This document shows positions 23,060 through 34,875 of a DNA stretch of 64,000 nt, in pieces. The stretch spans positions 1-64,000 of the forward strand of contig JAVXUO010000239.1 of assembly GCA_033065855.1 (NCBI GenBank), in the 5' to 3' direction. Below the pieces are notes generated by a model. That model saw only the letters and a list, made by a program, of their open reading frames with translations, ran no database searches and was not told the DNA's origin. The position numbers and the translations under genes are program-made. Position 1 is the stretch's first letter, and each line of letters begins with the position of its first letter. This DNA is from Escallonia rubra. Its lineage: Eukaryota; Streptophyta; Magnoliopsida; Escalloniales; Escalloniaceae.

Positions 23060-23996
23060 CGAGACCAACCAAAGCTAGGGTTTCAGACAAGTTAACCAAT
23101 GGTGAGTTATCATGTCAACCTAGCTCATTACAAACAACCATTTATTTCCATAACTTGCTTTGTATGGCACGTTTTTTGTAAAAATATTAATATATAAAAA
23201 CAGAAACCAATTATCCAAACCATCATAATCCCAAAAGACGATTGGGCTGTGGGTATATTCGGCCCACAGATGTTAATCTTGCTGCCCGTACAGCTATTGG
23301 GCTTTGCTACTGTTGAATCGAAGCACCAGCCTGAAGTAGCATTATATGGTGGGGTTCCTTGGCCCGGGCTAACTCCAAACGGGTAAATTTAGAGCTTAAA
23401 AACCCGCAAAAGGATAAATTATTTGCACCCTCGAATATGTTTTTTTTAATCCCTTTTTGTCGCTTAGAATATGCTTTAGTGAGAATATTAACTTTTTAGG
23501 AAGAAACAAAATTATTAAACATTTCGTACATCGTACATATTCGACCTCTCCGGGCAGGTTTAACGCAGGATATCTTTGTCCGATCTAGGAGAATCGCGAA
23601 GAAAATCTTTGGAGCCAGGTCCAAGGGGATTCAAAGTTAGGACCCGAAGGATGACATCCCAAGACCTTTACTTTAGCTAAGTACTTCCTAAGCTTAGCAC
23701 ATTCAAAAGCTCGTTAACCTCTCGACAAGCGAGTTTATGCATATAAGCTCATGCTCCGCTTGTTTGAGATCGATTCTACAAAAAAATAAGTTAAGTTTGA
23801 TAACAATTTCGGATTCAACAAGTAAAATGAATGAAACTTGAAGAACTCTTAGATCAGGTCGACTCATTTACGGTCCTAGTCCTAATGAATGCATACATTG
23901 CAATAAGGTGGATTCTCTTTAGCACAAAGAAAGGGCCTCTTCTTTCTAATTCTAGACTTGTCAGAAAAGACGTGATAAACATTTTGGAATGAATGC

Positions 23997-24029
23997 TTCA
24001 TCTATGTTTTTTTTTTAACTTCATCTATG
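23997..24029. repeat. Poly(T) stub between 11-bp direct repeats
   Basis: CTTCATCTATG at 23997-24007 (first T of the run shared) is repeated at 24019-24029. Between them are only about ten T and two A. Confidence 0.5.
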
Positions 24030-24168
24030 TTGATATGTTTTCGTCTCTAGACTACACGTGAAAGCAATATTTCAATGCTCAACTCTTGGTAGCAACTATA
24101 TAAAATACAAGAGAGCGCACAAAATGTAAGTGTTTTTTTACGAAAGTGATGCAAAAAAAAAAAAAAAG

Positions 24169-24390
24169 TTTTGGCTACTACCTTGGTTGGAAGAAGACAG
24201 TTACAACTCCCATATAGGGAGAACATATAATCGCTAAATGTATTTAGTGGTATTTTTACTAACACTTTCAACGAGAATTTTTAGCAGCGCTTTTTTAACA
24301 TTGCTAAATAGAGGCCATTAAAAACGATAATTAATTGACGCCATATAGCAGATTGTAGCTATCTTCTTATAATTAGGGTAGCAGCCAAAA
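24169..24390. mobile_element. MITE, TTTGGCT family, copy A
   Basis: The left end is TTTTGGCTACTACCTTGGTTGG and the right end in reverse is TTTTGGCTGCTACCC. The interior has AGCAGCGCTTTTTTAAC and GACGCCATATAGC blocks shared with 32758-32964 and 48319-48546. It is 222 bp with no coding capacity. Confidence 0.7.
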
Positions 24391-25462
24391 CTTTTCCACT
24401 CAAAAATTACTCTTAGAATAAGCCCGACTAAAAAGTGTCCGGATCTGAGTCTTCGGCCGTTATAACATAAACTCAACCATGCTACATTGCCTTCAAAAGA
24501 ACACAAATCCAACCATGTAAAACAAGGAAGAAGATGGAAAAGAGTGAAAGATCTGTGTCTATCAAGTCTTAAACCATTACAAAAATGAAGTATTTGGGTA
24601 TACCAGCAACAATTTGGGGTTTTATAAGATCTTCCAACTGCACTAGCTAAAAATAAGCACTTATCCACTTAAGAGATTCTGCATTACCACATGCAACATA
24701 ATTACCATAATGTTAGTAAAAGAAACTTCATTTATAACTAGATCTTTCACTTATCAGCCATTTTTTTTTATCTGGGGCGGATACCTCCTAAGAGTAACGG
24801 AGGTGTCCGAAGGTAGGCTCAAGCTAGACGAACAAAATACAAGTTGGGTATGTTAAACTGCGTAACAGCTGAACCGAGCTTTGTTTACCATTAAACTTTA
24901 TTCAGTTGCAGCCTTGCGGGTAAGTTTAGCATCCAAAACTAGGCTCAACTCAAATTTAGCATTAATCATACACTGCAGCGTCACCAAATTCTGCTTGCAG
25001 TCGCATTCAGGCATGCATGTACAGTGTATTTTGAATTCTCAGGCTTGAATTGGTGCCATCTAAGATTCCAAAGTAAACGTAAGATTCTATGAGAATGTAT
25101 GCACAAATGCGCAGGTATGCAACTTCAATGGCATATGCATCTACGTGCATAAAGAAGAAAAAACATCTCCATAGTAGCTTAATTAATATACTTGTCATAT
25201 ATCCATAATGTACAAGCGGAAAATAAAAAGTTCTAGAAGTACAACAGCACACCTATGTACAAATTCAAAGAGGCATCTGCCATAAGGAGCCCGAGCTCTT
25301 AGAAGAAAACTTTTGCACGCATTAACAGCACAAACTGTGAATGCATCATTCCTCGTGATTATTAAACCAACGTAGAAAAAGGAACACTGAATAATGAAAA
25401 AGGAAAAACTAGGGCAACCTTCCAAGGCCACTCTGCAAAACTGAGAGCATAAAGGTTACAAA
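24391..25462 (-). other. Downstream flank and 3' UTR of the MAP kinase gene
   Basis: The part nearest 25462 is expected to be the MPK 3' UTR on the minus strand. Further left is AT-rich intergenic DNA. No other gene was seen. Confidence 0.4.
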
Positions 25463-27339
25463 TTACGAGTTTACCTCAACACTGGCTATAGCAACTTCTG
25501 GATGATAATGAAGCATTTCCTTCCACATCATCTCCCTTATCATTTCTTCTCCTAAATCCTCGTCTATGTCGAGATCAATTGGGACCTGGGCAGGAGGATC
25601 ACAGTTGGGATCATACAGGGGGGACATGTAAGGGTGTTGCAGTGCTTCAATAACACTAATCCTCTTTGACGGGTCAAAGACAAGCATCTTCTGTAACAGA
25701 TCAATTGCTAAAGGATGGGCATGGGGATAAAGACGAGAAAATGGGCTCCCAGGGGAATATGGCAGTGACTTAATATACTTCCTCGCCTTTGGATTATCAA
25801 TGAACTCAATATCATTTTCCATCTGGCTACCAAGGATGTTGATTATCAGCTTAAGCTGATTGAGACACTCTGTACCAGGGAAGATAGGTTTTCGGCCAAG
25901 AAGCTCAGCAAAGATGCAACCGACAGACCACACGTCGATGGAGGTTCCATAGTTGTCACAACAGAGGAGGAGCTCTGGGGCCCTGTACCAGCGAGTAACC
26001 ACATACTCGGTCATGAATTGGTCCTTACCACTGCTTGTACGTGCCAGCCCAAAATCACATATTTTAAGGTCACAGTTTGCATTTATAAGTAGGTTTCCAG
26101 GCTTTAAGTCACGATGAAGAATATTTGCCGAGTGGAGATACTTCAGGCCTCGAAGCAACTGCAGAAGGAAATCCAAACTAGTTTCATAAGCAACATGAAG
26201 AAAACCATGAAATGATTACGCAATTGGTAAAACCCCAAGGGGGAATGTAAGCATCTGACATACTACTAGAAACAAATTGTGCACAACTCCAACCATATTC
26301 AATAGCATGACATTTGGATGTGAAAACGACCGAAAGTATGACAATCAAGAAAGAAACTCTCTAAGATCCATAGTGTGATGCCTACTTGATACAACTTATT
26401 CCATGATGCTTAGATTTTCTAATTAATTGTGAAACATGTACCAAAGAGAGATGTTTCACAAACATATACTGATACTGGATTGAAGAAAGAATCACGCCTC
26501 CCCCTCCATGACAGTATATTTGACCTATGGAGAACTAAGGAGCATCATGCAGATACTTAATTCATAATGCAAAAAGTATTATAGCAATAACAATCAGAAT
26601 GCTGAGAAAAGGTGGAAAGCTGTGCTTCCGACCCAATACTTGTAAGTATTTAGAACTTTAAGCAAGTTTCAGTATCCGAATCTTATATCTGAAGTCTTGC
26701 CAACTTCACATACGCGATAATATCAACGAGGAGGAACTGCTAGTTACTAGGCACCAGTATCAAGCCTATTTGAGCATGTGTAAAAGTATTCAATAGCAAA
26801 TACAAAGACTCAACATAAAATCAGGCACAGATCGGAAGTGTACTAGTTGTAGGCAACCTAAGCAATCTAATCAACATATATAACGCCTATCTCCCATTAC
26901 AATATAACCAACATACCTGGAACAGAAAATATTGGCAATGGTCATTTGTAAGTGCTTGAGAGGACTTCACAATCTGATGTAAGTCCGTATCCATTAGTTC
27001 ATAAACCAAGTAGACATCCTTGAAACTTCTCCTCTGAATAGGCATCATCACGTCTTTCAAACCAATCACATTTTCATGCCTAAGATGGCGGAGAAGCTTT
27101 AGTTCACGTAAAGTTCTCAGTGCATCAATACGATTTTCAAAGGCATTATGTATCTTCTTAATTGCAACCTTCTCATTGGTTTCCCTGTTAACAGAAGAGC
27201 ACACAATCCCATAGGCACCTCGACCAATAGGCTTAATGGGAACATACTTGGTATCAATTTCAAACAAGGTTTGCCACATGGAATAGTAATGCTTTCCTTG
27301 GGATCTAACGCCATTTGGAGGCTCAACTGGAGTTGCCAT
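25463..27339 (-). CDS. Group C mitogen-activated protein kinase (MPK1/2/7 type)
   Basis: Two coding exons, 27339-26917 and 26158-25463, flank a 758-bp GT-AG intron (CCAG|GTATG and TTCTGCAG|TTG). They encode 372 residues. The N-terminus (residues 8-32, including [18 protein letters not shown]) is very close to Arabidopsis MPK1/MPK7. Visible parts are the glycine loop GRGAYGIV (39-46), lysine in VAIKK (61), HRD (156-158), DFG (176-178), and the TEY activation loop (191-193), followed by [12 protein letters not shown]-terminal acidic DIDED patch fits the docking domain. MAPKKs activate such kinases by phosphorylating the TEY Thr and Tyr. The C-terminal [12 protein letters not shown]...PIDLDID is closer to MPK1/2 than to MPK7, though the clade call is from memory. 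A splice acceptor (TTTGCAG) two bases before the ATG shows the 5' UTR is itself spliced. Confidence 0.96.
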
Positions 27340-28600
27340 CCCTGCAAATCATAGCAAACATATCAGAGCACTTAAAACAGTATGCAGCCATAAATAATAC
27401 AATTTCAATATGAGTTGGAAGACCTCAAAAAGCCAGCATTTTTATCATCTAGAGTGTTATGTGGAGACATAAGGTATTATAGTACAGAGATAGTCCCAGT
27501 GCGCAAGGCTACTGCTTTCTGGTTGTGTTTGTGCTTCTAGAGAGGCACTCTCAAGAGTCATATACAAAACACCGCTTTTATCAGCAATTTCCGACAATGC
27601 TAGAGGAAACTGGGAAAAATCCAAGATAAAGAAGACATCATAGCTTTTCTTTTGACAGATGTAGTCCCAAATAAGCAGAACAGAAGCAGAGTTCACGTAT
27701 ATATGTTTGCTCTCCATGTTTGGCTTTTGATCAAAAAGTCTTACTGATAAACCATGATGATTCCATTTTCAGGACTATTTCAAAACATTTGATTTGATTG
27801 CTAAAGTTTCGGAACAGTAATTGAAATCAAAATGTGCTTCAGTGTATGCATGATTGATCTCCCTATTACAATCAATTAGCAAGAGAGAGTGGCAAGCACG
27901 GATATAGTACAAAATTTAGTGACAGGACTACATACAGGAACGAAATTCCACCCCGAAAAAAATCGAAAAATAACAACAGGAAAAGATAAGTTCTACCAGT
28001 TCAAGCAAAGGCATCCTAATTACCTAGACAACCACTTAAAACTACTCCATTACCAATTATAGGTGAAACCCAATTAGGCTACAAGAATAATTAAGACATG
28101 ACAACAAAAAAAAGAAAAAAAATCAATGATCAATTACATTAGAAAGGAATTAAAGCTCAATTAGAAAAAAAGAGGACATGTCGGGAAACAGGAAAAAGCC
28201 ATTAACTTAAAAAACAAATGTTTCGAAAAAGACGTACTTCTGAATCGCAAATCTCCTCTTTACTCTGTATATTACACAAAGATCAAATCTTTAGCTCACC
28301 CATCTAACATTTCTCTGAATCTTTAGCTCGAATCTTTCGTAATTCTCTCAAATCAACGCTACCCACTTCAATCCTTCAAGAAAATCTCATGTCACAGCTT
28401 GGTTCCTGCTCAATTCCATCATTCCTTGCAAACCCACGTCAAGAATTCGCTTAATCTCGAGAAATTCAATCGCTAACCTTGTTGAATCTGATCAATTCAT
28501 CCCAACTCTGACTCTATTCATCCCAACCTGACTCTTTATCGTTTGATCCCCTTTTTTCATGCTAACGATATGGACAGATAATGATGCATATAATTGCATT
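27340..28600 (-). other. 5' leader intron and promoter-proximal region of the MPK gene
   Basis: The ATG is preceded by GG and a good acceptor (TTTGCAG|GG, acceptor bases 27342-27345), so the first exon is upstream. The best donor I see is CAAG|GTTAGCG at about 28476-28478, giving a leader intron of about 1.1 kb. AT-rich TATAATTGCAT-like DNA near 28585-28597 may be the core promoter. An 86-codon frame within the intron (27457-27717) has no recognisable content. Confidence 0.4.
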
Positions 28601-28710
28601 GTATATTCAACGCGGAGATCTTTTGAGCTTCTCACACTTAACTCATTGATTCGTTATCTCGTCACCATCAGTGATGAAGGTAAGCAGACGACAAAGAAAG
28701 AGATAAATCT

Positions 28711-28750
28711 GCAAGTATAACATTTTTTTGGTACAAGCAAGTATAACATT
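28711..28750. repeat. T(n)GGTACAA stub between 14-bp direct repeats
   Basis: GCAAGTATAACATT at 28711-28724 is repeated exactly at 28737-28750, with TTTTTGGTACAA between. On the minus strand the insert ends GTACC-A(n), the same ACC-A(n) end as the intact LINE. Confidence 0.6.
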
Positions 28751-29129
28751 AAAAATCTGATGGATGCACTTCATTTTTACTCAATTATGGCTTATGCTTA
28801 AAGTTTGGTCGCGTAAAAATTGCAAAGTGCTGCTAAAAATTTGGCTGCGTAAAAATTGCAAGGTGTATTTCCTTAACGAAAGTCACTAGTAGACATCCTA
28901 AATTTATTTTTAGTGTGTTTGGAATTATGATATTGATGAAATTTCATTTCAAATATTTCGTACTTATTATTAGTTGTCTAAAATATTAAAAAGGGGACTA
29001 GAATTGAATTTCGTAAAATTTGACTGGAACTAGTTGTATACTTTTGAAATTGGATGAAAATTTTGTCGAATTTTATGGTATTTGAGTTTACTTTAGCAAC
29101 CAAAAAAAAATCTACCCCATTTTGACCAT

Positions 29130-29600
29130 TTTCTTGTCTTTACAGCCTATGAACCCACCAGCACTATATCACCACCACATCCATTATTGTCGCACCACCT
29201 CCATTGCCACCACCTCCACACCACTGTTATAACCACCATTACCTTCACGGGTACATGCATTATCGTTGTTGTTATTTATCACAACTACAAGTGATGCCCT
29301 AATATCACCATTATCATTACCTTTGTGACCATCACCAGACTATCCCACCATCCACCACTACCACCATTGTCAAAGTGACACCATCATCACCACCATTGAC
29401 GCCACACCACCGTCACCATCGTTGTTGTTGCTATCATCGTCACTATTATATCAACACTAACACTCTAATAACACAACCAATACTGCTATCATTGCCATCG
29501 CTAGATTGCCCCACCACCGGCATCAAGACCACAACATCACGATCGTCACTGTTGCCAATACGTATTATCACCATTGTCAGTAGGATAAAAATGCTATACA
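29130..29600. repeat. CAC/CAT trinucleotide-rich low-complexity tract
   Basis: About 470 bp is dominated by CCACCA, CATCAC and ACCATT words without a fixed period. The minus strand would be GGT/GTGATG-rich, like the cores of the elements at 12391 and 49474. No gene is supported; frames through it are repetitive. Confidence 0.6.
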
Positions 29601-30239
29601 ACACCTATGATGTAATAGAAAAAATATCGCAAAATACCTCATAATGATAAAGATTGTCATTGTAAATCTAACAACAATGCACAAGAATACTTTTAGTGAC
29701 AATCTTATGTTCATTAGCTGTTACAGCAAAGCATCCTAGTCCGTTCATTTGAGATTCTTAGTGAATATCTTTTTTCTTTGCTTGCTATGCAACCGAGGTT
29801 AGATCTTCAATAGATTAATGCAAATAGTATTTCACATGCTTCGCATGCTTGCGCGCGTGACAACACGACTCTAACAACAACACGATCTAACTAATTTTTC
29901 TCGAGGCGAAATCACATTGATGAGTTTACCATATATAGTGGCATTATACTTTTTATGAAATTGAGAAGGAGATCACATTCTCACTGTTATCCTGAACTAG
30001 TTCACTTCACCTTTGCTACATATAGCTACATGGGGTATCTTGCTCTGCCCTAACCCAAGTTGCCTTATCCCATTTGCTCTATTCCTATATTGCATCATCT
30101 TTGATTTAATACGCACCCCAGTCCATTTAAATCTGCCTTGCCCTATTTAACTCAATTTAATATGGCTTAACTCAATTTGTTTTAAAATCTTTTTGTGTTA
30201 ATAGCTTCATTTTTTTTCTTCTAAAAATTATATCTTTTT

Positions 30240-30410
30240 TTATTTTGGTATGTAGCGGAGGTGGCTGCCCGAGTTGGTTGATGGCAGTATTTGTCGGAAG
30301 GTAGACGACAGCTGCTAGCGGCGGTGGCCGACAATGACTATAGGCGGTAGGCAACGACAGGAGGCAGCGACCATTGACTGTTGGCTTGTGCGTGCGTGTG
30401 CGAGTGTGTA

Positions 30411-30444
<34 letters not shown>
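30240..30444. repeat. GGC/GGT-rich block followed by (TG)n(AG)n microsatellite
   Basis: 30240-30385 is a GGCGGTGGC-type block flanked on the left by a T-rich stretch, resembling the core and left arm of the elements at 12391-12878 and 49474-49989. It may be a decayed third copy. About 30386-30444 is (TG)n then (AG)n. Confidence 0.5.
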
Positions 30445-30767
30445 CACATCAATATGGGCGTTGAAAATCTATTTGGACTAAAGTTAGGATGAGAAAATTG
30501 TAAATGGCTCGAAATTTGATTAGGTCTCCATTTGTCCCAAATCCATGAAGGATTTTTTCCAAATAAGTACTATATAGTGCTAGACCACGAAACGAGACTC
30601 TAATTACACTCCCAAATCGTCATCTCTAGCCTTGATCAACAAAAAGTATTTAACAGTGACATTTCTCACCGAGAATATTATCTCCGTATAAAAAGGCATA
30701 TACGTTCAGCATGAGTGTCGCTATCCTTTGTGGGGGCAAATGGGCGATCAGGTGAAGGACGCCCCAA

Positions 30768-30955
30768 CCTAATTCTGCCCTCGGAATTTAGGCCACTTGT
30801 ATAGCGTGATGGCTGAAAAAACGTCCTTTTTGGTTACCCATTTCAACCCCATAACGCCGAAAGTGACTTCTCAGGCGGCATGTGAAAACCAACAAAAAGA
30901 CCTTTGCGGCCATCACGTTATAAAGGTGACTTAGATTCCAAGGTAAGACAATATG
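30768..30955. repeat. Long imperfect inverted repeat (fold-back)
   Basis: The left arm (about 30768-30838) pairs with the right arm (about 30884-30955). Aligned blocks include CGGAATTTAGGCCACTTGTA with TGGAATCTAAGTCACCTTTA (right arm reversed), then CGTGATGGC, then TCCTTTTTGGTT with TCTTTTTGTTGGTT. The loop is about 45 nt. It could be a MITE or a small-RNA hairpin precursor. Confidence 0.6.
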
Positions 30956-32334
30956 CCTCTCGGGACTATCTGAATTTTGGGAGAAAAAAAACGTTAAAAT
31001 GCACTTTCTACTCTTCAAGCTTCATCCATATTTGAATTGTTTGGTTCCCTGATTTTTCAAGTTTCTCTAATCAACATTTTGACGTTCTTGGAAAGCCCAA
31101 TTGTCCAATTAAAGCATCATTAAAGTGTAATATTTAATGACAGTTACTAGCTTTAATCTGTTAGATTCAGCGAGGGAGCTAGAAAACTTTCTTTTAAATG
31201 AGGGGAAGTTGTGGTCGTATAAAAACTTTTGTTACTTACGCATTTGTGTCCTAGGGCGACACCATAATATTTATATTTACCCTTCTAAAAGTTGTTTGTT
31301 GCTAAAGGTTAAAAAGATTGTTATAAACAGACACTGAATAAGTTTTTTTTGTGTGGTGAAAAGTGTAAATTAAGCCAAAAATGACATGAATCAAGCCTCG
31401 TTTAATTTTATAGTCCATGGTTACAATATCCTACTAGTGACTATGGTGAATGTATGAATTTGTCAAAATAATGGTATGCTCTAGTACGTGTGCCACTTCT
31501 ATATCGTACCATATTATATTTTAATCTTAAATATTATCGGTATAATTTTACCATTATTAACCACTAAATAATACTAATTCATTATCATCTTTTTTTTCTA
31601 GATCAACTACCATATTTTTTGGGTCATTCTATTCTATCTAAACCAATTACGCCCATTTATGCACGTGGCAGCACATCTGTCACATTTTGTTTTGAACTTT
31701 GAAGCCCTCCCGATAAACCGCACCCAGCCTCACCACCATATTTTGATTATTTTCTCCTCCTTTCCTGTTTCCTGATTATTTCTTGTTCCCTGAATATTAT
31801 TATGATAAGTAAAGACCAGAAGAAGTCTCCAGCTCATTAATTAGTCTGGATCTGGGTCTTTTCTATTAGTTTCTTCGGCCTTGGGGAGCAAATACACGAA
31901 TTTCTAAAAAAAGTAAGATTTCTTTTAGATATGCAACGTATTGACGTTACTCAGTTTTTATCTCAATATATAACAGATTTCGCTCGGTATGTAAAGGTAC
32001 AATCAGTATAAAAATGTTTATCAATTGAGACAATATATCGAGAAATAGTTATTCTGACTTGCGACCACTATAGGTACCGGTTCGTACTGACTGTACGATA
32101 TAATACTTATAATTATACATAGTGTCCATAATATTATAATAAATAATATAAAAAGGCGGGTATTTGACAAGCATTAAAGTAACATAAAAAGAGAAAGCTA
32201 TACAAGGTTGTATAAGGATCAAGTTGAACAAGGTGGACAACTTATCGACTTATCGATTTTTTTATGAGCTTAAAATAAGGCAACTATGCTCTCTCTCTCT
32301 CTCTCTTTATATATATATATATAGGGAGTTGATC
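30956..32334. other. Gene-free AT-rich stretch
   Basis: No gene recognised. A (CT)n(TA)n microsatellite occupies 32289-32323. A 14-bp word AACAAGGTGGACAA at 32227-32240 recurs at 32583-32596, flanking the hairpin element. Confidence 0.5.
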
Positions 32335-32562
32335 CACTACTCGCGCGGGCAACTTCTACGTAGTTGCCCGCGCGATCTGGCCGTCCACACGCGAGATGTG
32401 AATGGCCAGACCGCGTGTGTGGACGGCCATTTTTTCATCGTCCGCTACATTATGTAGCGGACGGCAAAATCTGACCCGACTATCGAGCCAGATGGACAGC
32501 CAAATCACGCGGACAACTGAGCGGAAGTTGCCCACGCGAACAATGTGTGTTTTCTTGTAGTG
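32335..32562. mobile_element. GC-rich triple-hairpin element with CACTA-like ends
   Basis: It begins CACTACTCGCGCGGGCAAC, and its right end in reverse reads CACTACAAGAAAACACAC, the typical start of CACTA-superfamily TIRs. Inside are three successive hairpins: a perfect 12-bp stem (32342-32353 with 32363-32374); a 15-bp stem with a 2-nt bulge (32379-32393 with 32412-32428); and a perfect 12-bp stem with almost no loop (32439-32450 with 32452-32463). The GCAACTTC word next to the left end recurs inverted at the right (GAAGTTGC). No matching 3-bp target duplication is visible, so the CACTA label is tentative. Confidence 0.5.
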
Positions 32563-32757
32563 GGTTGGCCCAAAATTTCCAAAACAAGGTGGACAATTAC
32601 CCACCTCAAACTATATGTGGTCAACTTACGCTACATGTGGCTTCGCCAATAATCAAATTGTCATTTTTTTATTTATTTTTTAAATGCAATCGATTTTTTC
32701 TGAAGACTGATGTATGCACAAAGAAGAGTTCGCTTGATACATTTTGATTGAACAAAC

Positions 32758-32964
32758 TTTGGCTCCTACCCGGGTTGTAGGAATCTTCCTTCAACCCTAT
32801 GTATAGTGACAATTAATAGTAGCTAAATGTTTCAAACGACAACAAAATTTAGCAGCACTTTTTTAGCGTCACTAAATTAAAGTTACTATAAACATTTAAA
32901 GACAATTGATTGTCGTTATATAAGGGGTAGGAGGAAAATTTCTCCAACCAGGATAGCAGCCAAA
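32758..32964. mobile_element. MITE, TTTGGCT family, copy B
   Basis: The ends are TTTGGCTCCTACCCGGGTTG and, in reverse, TTTGGCTGCTATCCTGGTTGG. Internal complementary segments (GACAATTAATAG, then AGACAATTGATTGTCG) make it fold-back. It is 207 bp, about as long as copies A and C. Confidence 0.75.
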
Positions 32965-33474
32965 TTTTTTGCCATTTTGATATGCAGTCCTAAGTACCAA
33001 GTACATATGTATCGTCTAAAGGGGTCATTCGTGGCTAATAAATGTGAGGGATAATGCTTAGCAGCAAAAGAAACCGTTATATTGATTACGGTGCTAGTTT
33101 GGCAAAACTTGAAGGGGCAAAACTCAAAAAGTGCAACGATCGAAACGAACCCCTGTACAGTTGTGTAAACCGGCCGGTTTACATAATAGAGCGAGAATTA
33201 GGGCTAGGGTTCTTGCTCTCAGCTTTCTTGCAATCGTGGCTTTTTCCCTAGCTTTTACCAGGTCTCTCTCTGCGCCCAATCCACATGCATAGATGAAACA
33301 ATACATGTATATGCTCAGGTTTGTAATTGTATAGATGCAAATCTGGTATTCTTTGGTCTATCAGTTTTGATTGTACTCTCTTCAGTTGAAGAAGTGGAAG
33401 ATTAGAGTTTAAATTAACGCTAAAATTAACGCAAATTCTATAGTAATTTACTAGGTTTGAACGAAATTTCCCAA

Positions 33475-34875
33475 ATGCTAGTATCCGCGAGACTTATTCT
33501 TTACCGGATAACCTCCGCCGCCGCTATTACTACCACCAATCCCACCACCACCATCGCCGTCAGGTGTCTAAAAACCGTAGCGAGCCCTACAATCGCTGAC
33601 CGTGGCAGAGGCGTGTCGAAAGATGACTACTACGCGACCATACACCACATATCCAACATAGTTAAGCGCGACATTTACATGGAGCGCACGCTCAACAAGA
33701 TGTGCATGTCCAGCATTGTTAATTCGGAGCTGGTTTATCGCGTGCTCCGTAATTGTTGCCATTGTGGCGTGGAGTCATTTCGGTTCTTCAATTGGGCTCG
33801 TAGCAACCACCCTCAGTACGACCCGACCACCGTTGAGTTTGAAGAGCTTCTCATGACCCTAGCTCGCACGCGCCACTGGGAGACAATGTGGAAGGTCGCT
33901 CACCAGATGAAGAGCCAGGACCTCCCCATATCACCGTCAGTCGTTTCCTTTATTATTGAACACTATGGTAAGCACGGGCTTATTGACCAAGCCGTTGAGC
34001 TTTTCAATCGTTTGAAGAACTTTAACTGCCCCCAAACAACTGAGATATACAATTCCTTACTCTACGCGCTCTGCGAGATCAAAAACTTTCAAGGCGCTTA
34101 TGCGTTGATCAGAAGGATGATTCGTAAAGGCTGTGTTCCCGACAAGAGAACATACTCAGTTCTGGTTAATGGATGGTGCTCTGCAGGCAAGATGAAAGAG
34201 GCCCAAGAATTCTTGGAAGAAATGAGCAGCAAGGGGTTTAATCCACCTGTGCGTGGGCGGGACTTATTGATTGATGGGTTGTTAAATGCAGGGTATCTTG
34301 AATCAGCGAAAGCCTTGGTGAGGAAGATGACCAAGGAGGGATTTGTTCCGGACGTGGGCATATTCAATTCTTTGACGGAAGCTGTGTGCAAATCTGGGGA
34401 GGTAGATTTCTGTATCAGTCTTTATAATGATGTTTGCAGATTGGGGCTTTGTCCTGACATCGAGACTTATAAGATCATGATCATTGCAGCTTCAAAAGTG
34501 GATAGGATTGATGAGGCTTTTAAGATTCTTCACAGGTCCATTGAGGATGGTCACCGGCCGTTCCCTAGTCTATATGCCCCAATCCTGAAGGCATTGTGTA
34601 GGACAGGGCAGTTTGATGACGCGTTTAGCTTTTTCAGTGATATGAAGGTGAAGGGGCATCCACCAAACCGACCAGTGTATACCATGTTAATAAAGATGTG
34701 TGGACGTGGAGGTAGATATGTTGAGGCTGCTAACTATTTGGTAGAGATGACTGAGTTCAGTTTGTTGCCCATGTCTCAAAGCTTTGACATGGTTACTGAT
34801 GGATTAAAGAATTGCGGGAAGCATGATCTGGCTCAGAAGATGGAGCAGTTAGATATATCCCTTCGGGGTATTTGA
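33475..34875 (+). CDS. P-class pentatricopeptide repeat protein, probably mitochondrial
   Basis: An intronless gene of 466 residues. The frame is open six codons upstream, but the first ATG is at 33475. The first 45 residues are Arg/Ser/Thr/Ala-rich without acidic residues until about 42, as in a mitochondrial presequence. About nine 35-residue PPR units cover residues 120-450, marked by repeats such as TYSVLVNGWCSAGKMKEAQ, IFNSLTEAVCKSG and LYAPILKALCRTGQFDDA. No E, DYW or SMR domain follows, so it is P-class. Such proteins bind single-stranded organelle RNA, one base per repeat, and act in stability, splicing or translation. The overall sequence reminds me of Arabidopsis At5g18390. A TAGGGTT telo-box-like motif at 33205-33211 suits a housekeeping organelle gene. 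The RNA target is unknown. Confidence 0.93.
   Translation: MLVSARLILYRITSAAAITTTNPTTTIAVRCLKTVASPTIADRGRGVSKDDYYATIHHISNIVKRDIYMERTLNKMCMSSIVNSELVYRVLRNCCHCGVESFRFFNWARSNHPQYDPTTVEFEELLMTLARTRHWETMWKVAHQMKSQDLPISPSVVSFIIEHYGKHGLIDQAVELFNRLKNFNCPQTTEIYNSLLYALCEIKNFQGAYALIRRMIRKGCVPDKRTYSVLVNGWCSAGKMKEAQEFLEEMSSKGFNPPVRGRDLLIDGLLNAGYLESAKALVRKMTKEGFVPDVGIFNSLTEAVCKSGEVDFCISLYNDVCRLGLCPDIETYKIMIIAASKVDRIDEAFKILHRSIEDGHRPFPSLYAPILKALCRTGQFDDAFSFFSDMKVKGHPPNRPVYTMLIKMCGRGGRYVEAANYLVEMTEFSLLPMSQSFDMVTDGLKNCGKHDLAQKMEQLDISLRGI

Larger units (their letters stand above)
19614..24168. other. Gene-free 4.5-kb intergenic stretch
   Basis: No gene recognised. Candidate frames are short and unsupported (for example 118 codons at 20480-20836). 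Short poly(A/T) insertions at 20823-20867, 23024-23059 and 23997-24029 are listed separately. The rest is AT-rich unique-looking DNA between the LINE and the MPK gene. Confidence 0.5.

Noticed and set aside
24318-24668. 116-codon minus-strand frame
   Set aside because: It overlaps MITE copy A and has the cysteine/phenylalanine-rich look of a chance frame in AT-rich DNA.
27457-27717. 86-codon ATG frame upstream of the MPK coding exons
   Set aside because: It lies in the inferred leader intron, has no recognisable content and no promoter or splice support.
29375-29644. Histidine/threonine-rich 89-codon frame
   Set aside because: It is a translation of the CAC/CAT trinucleotide-rich tract; no real gene features.
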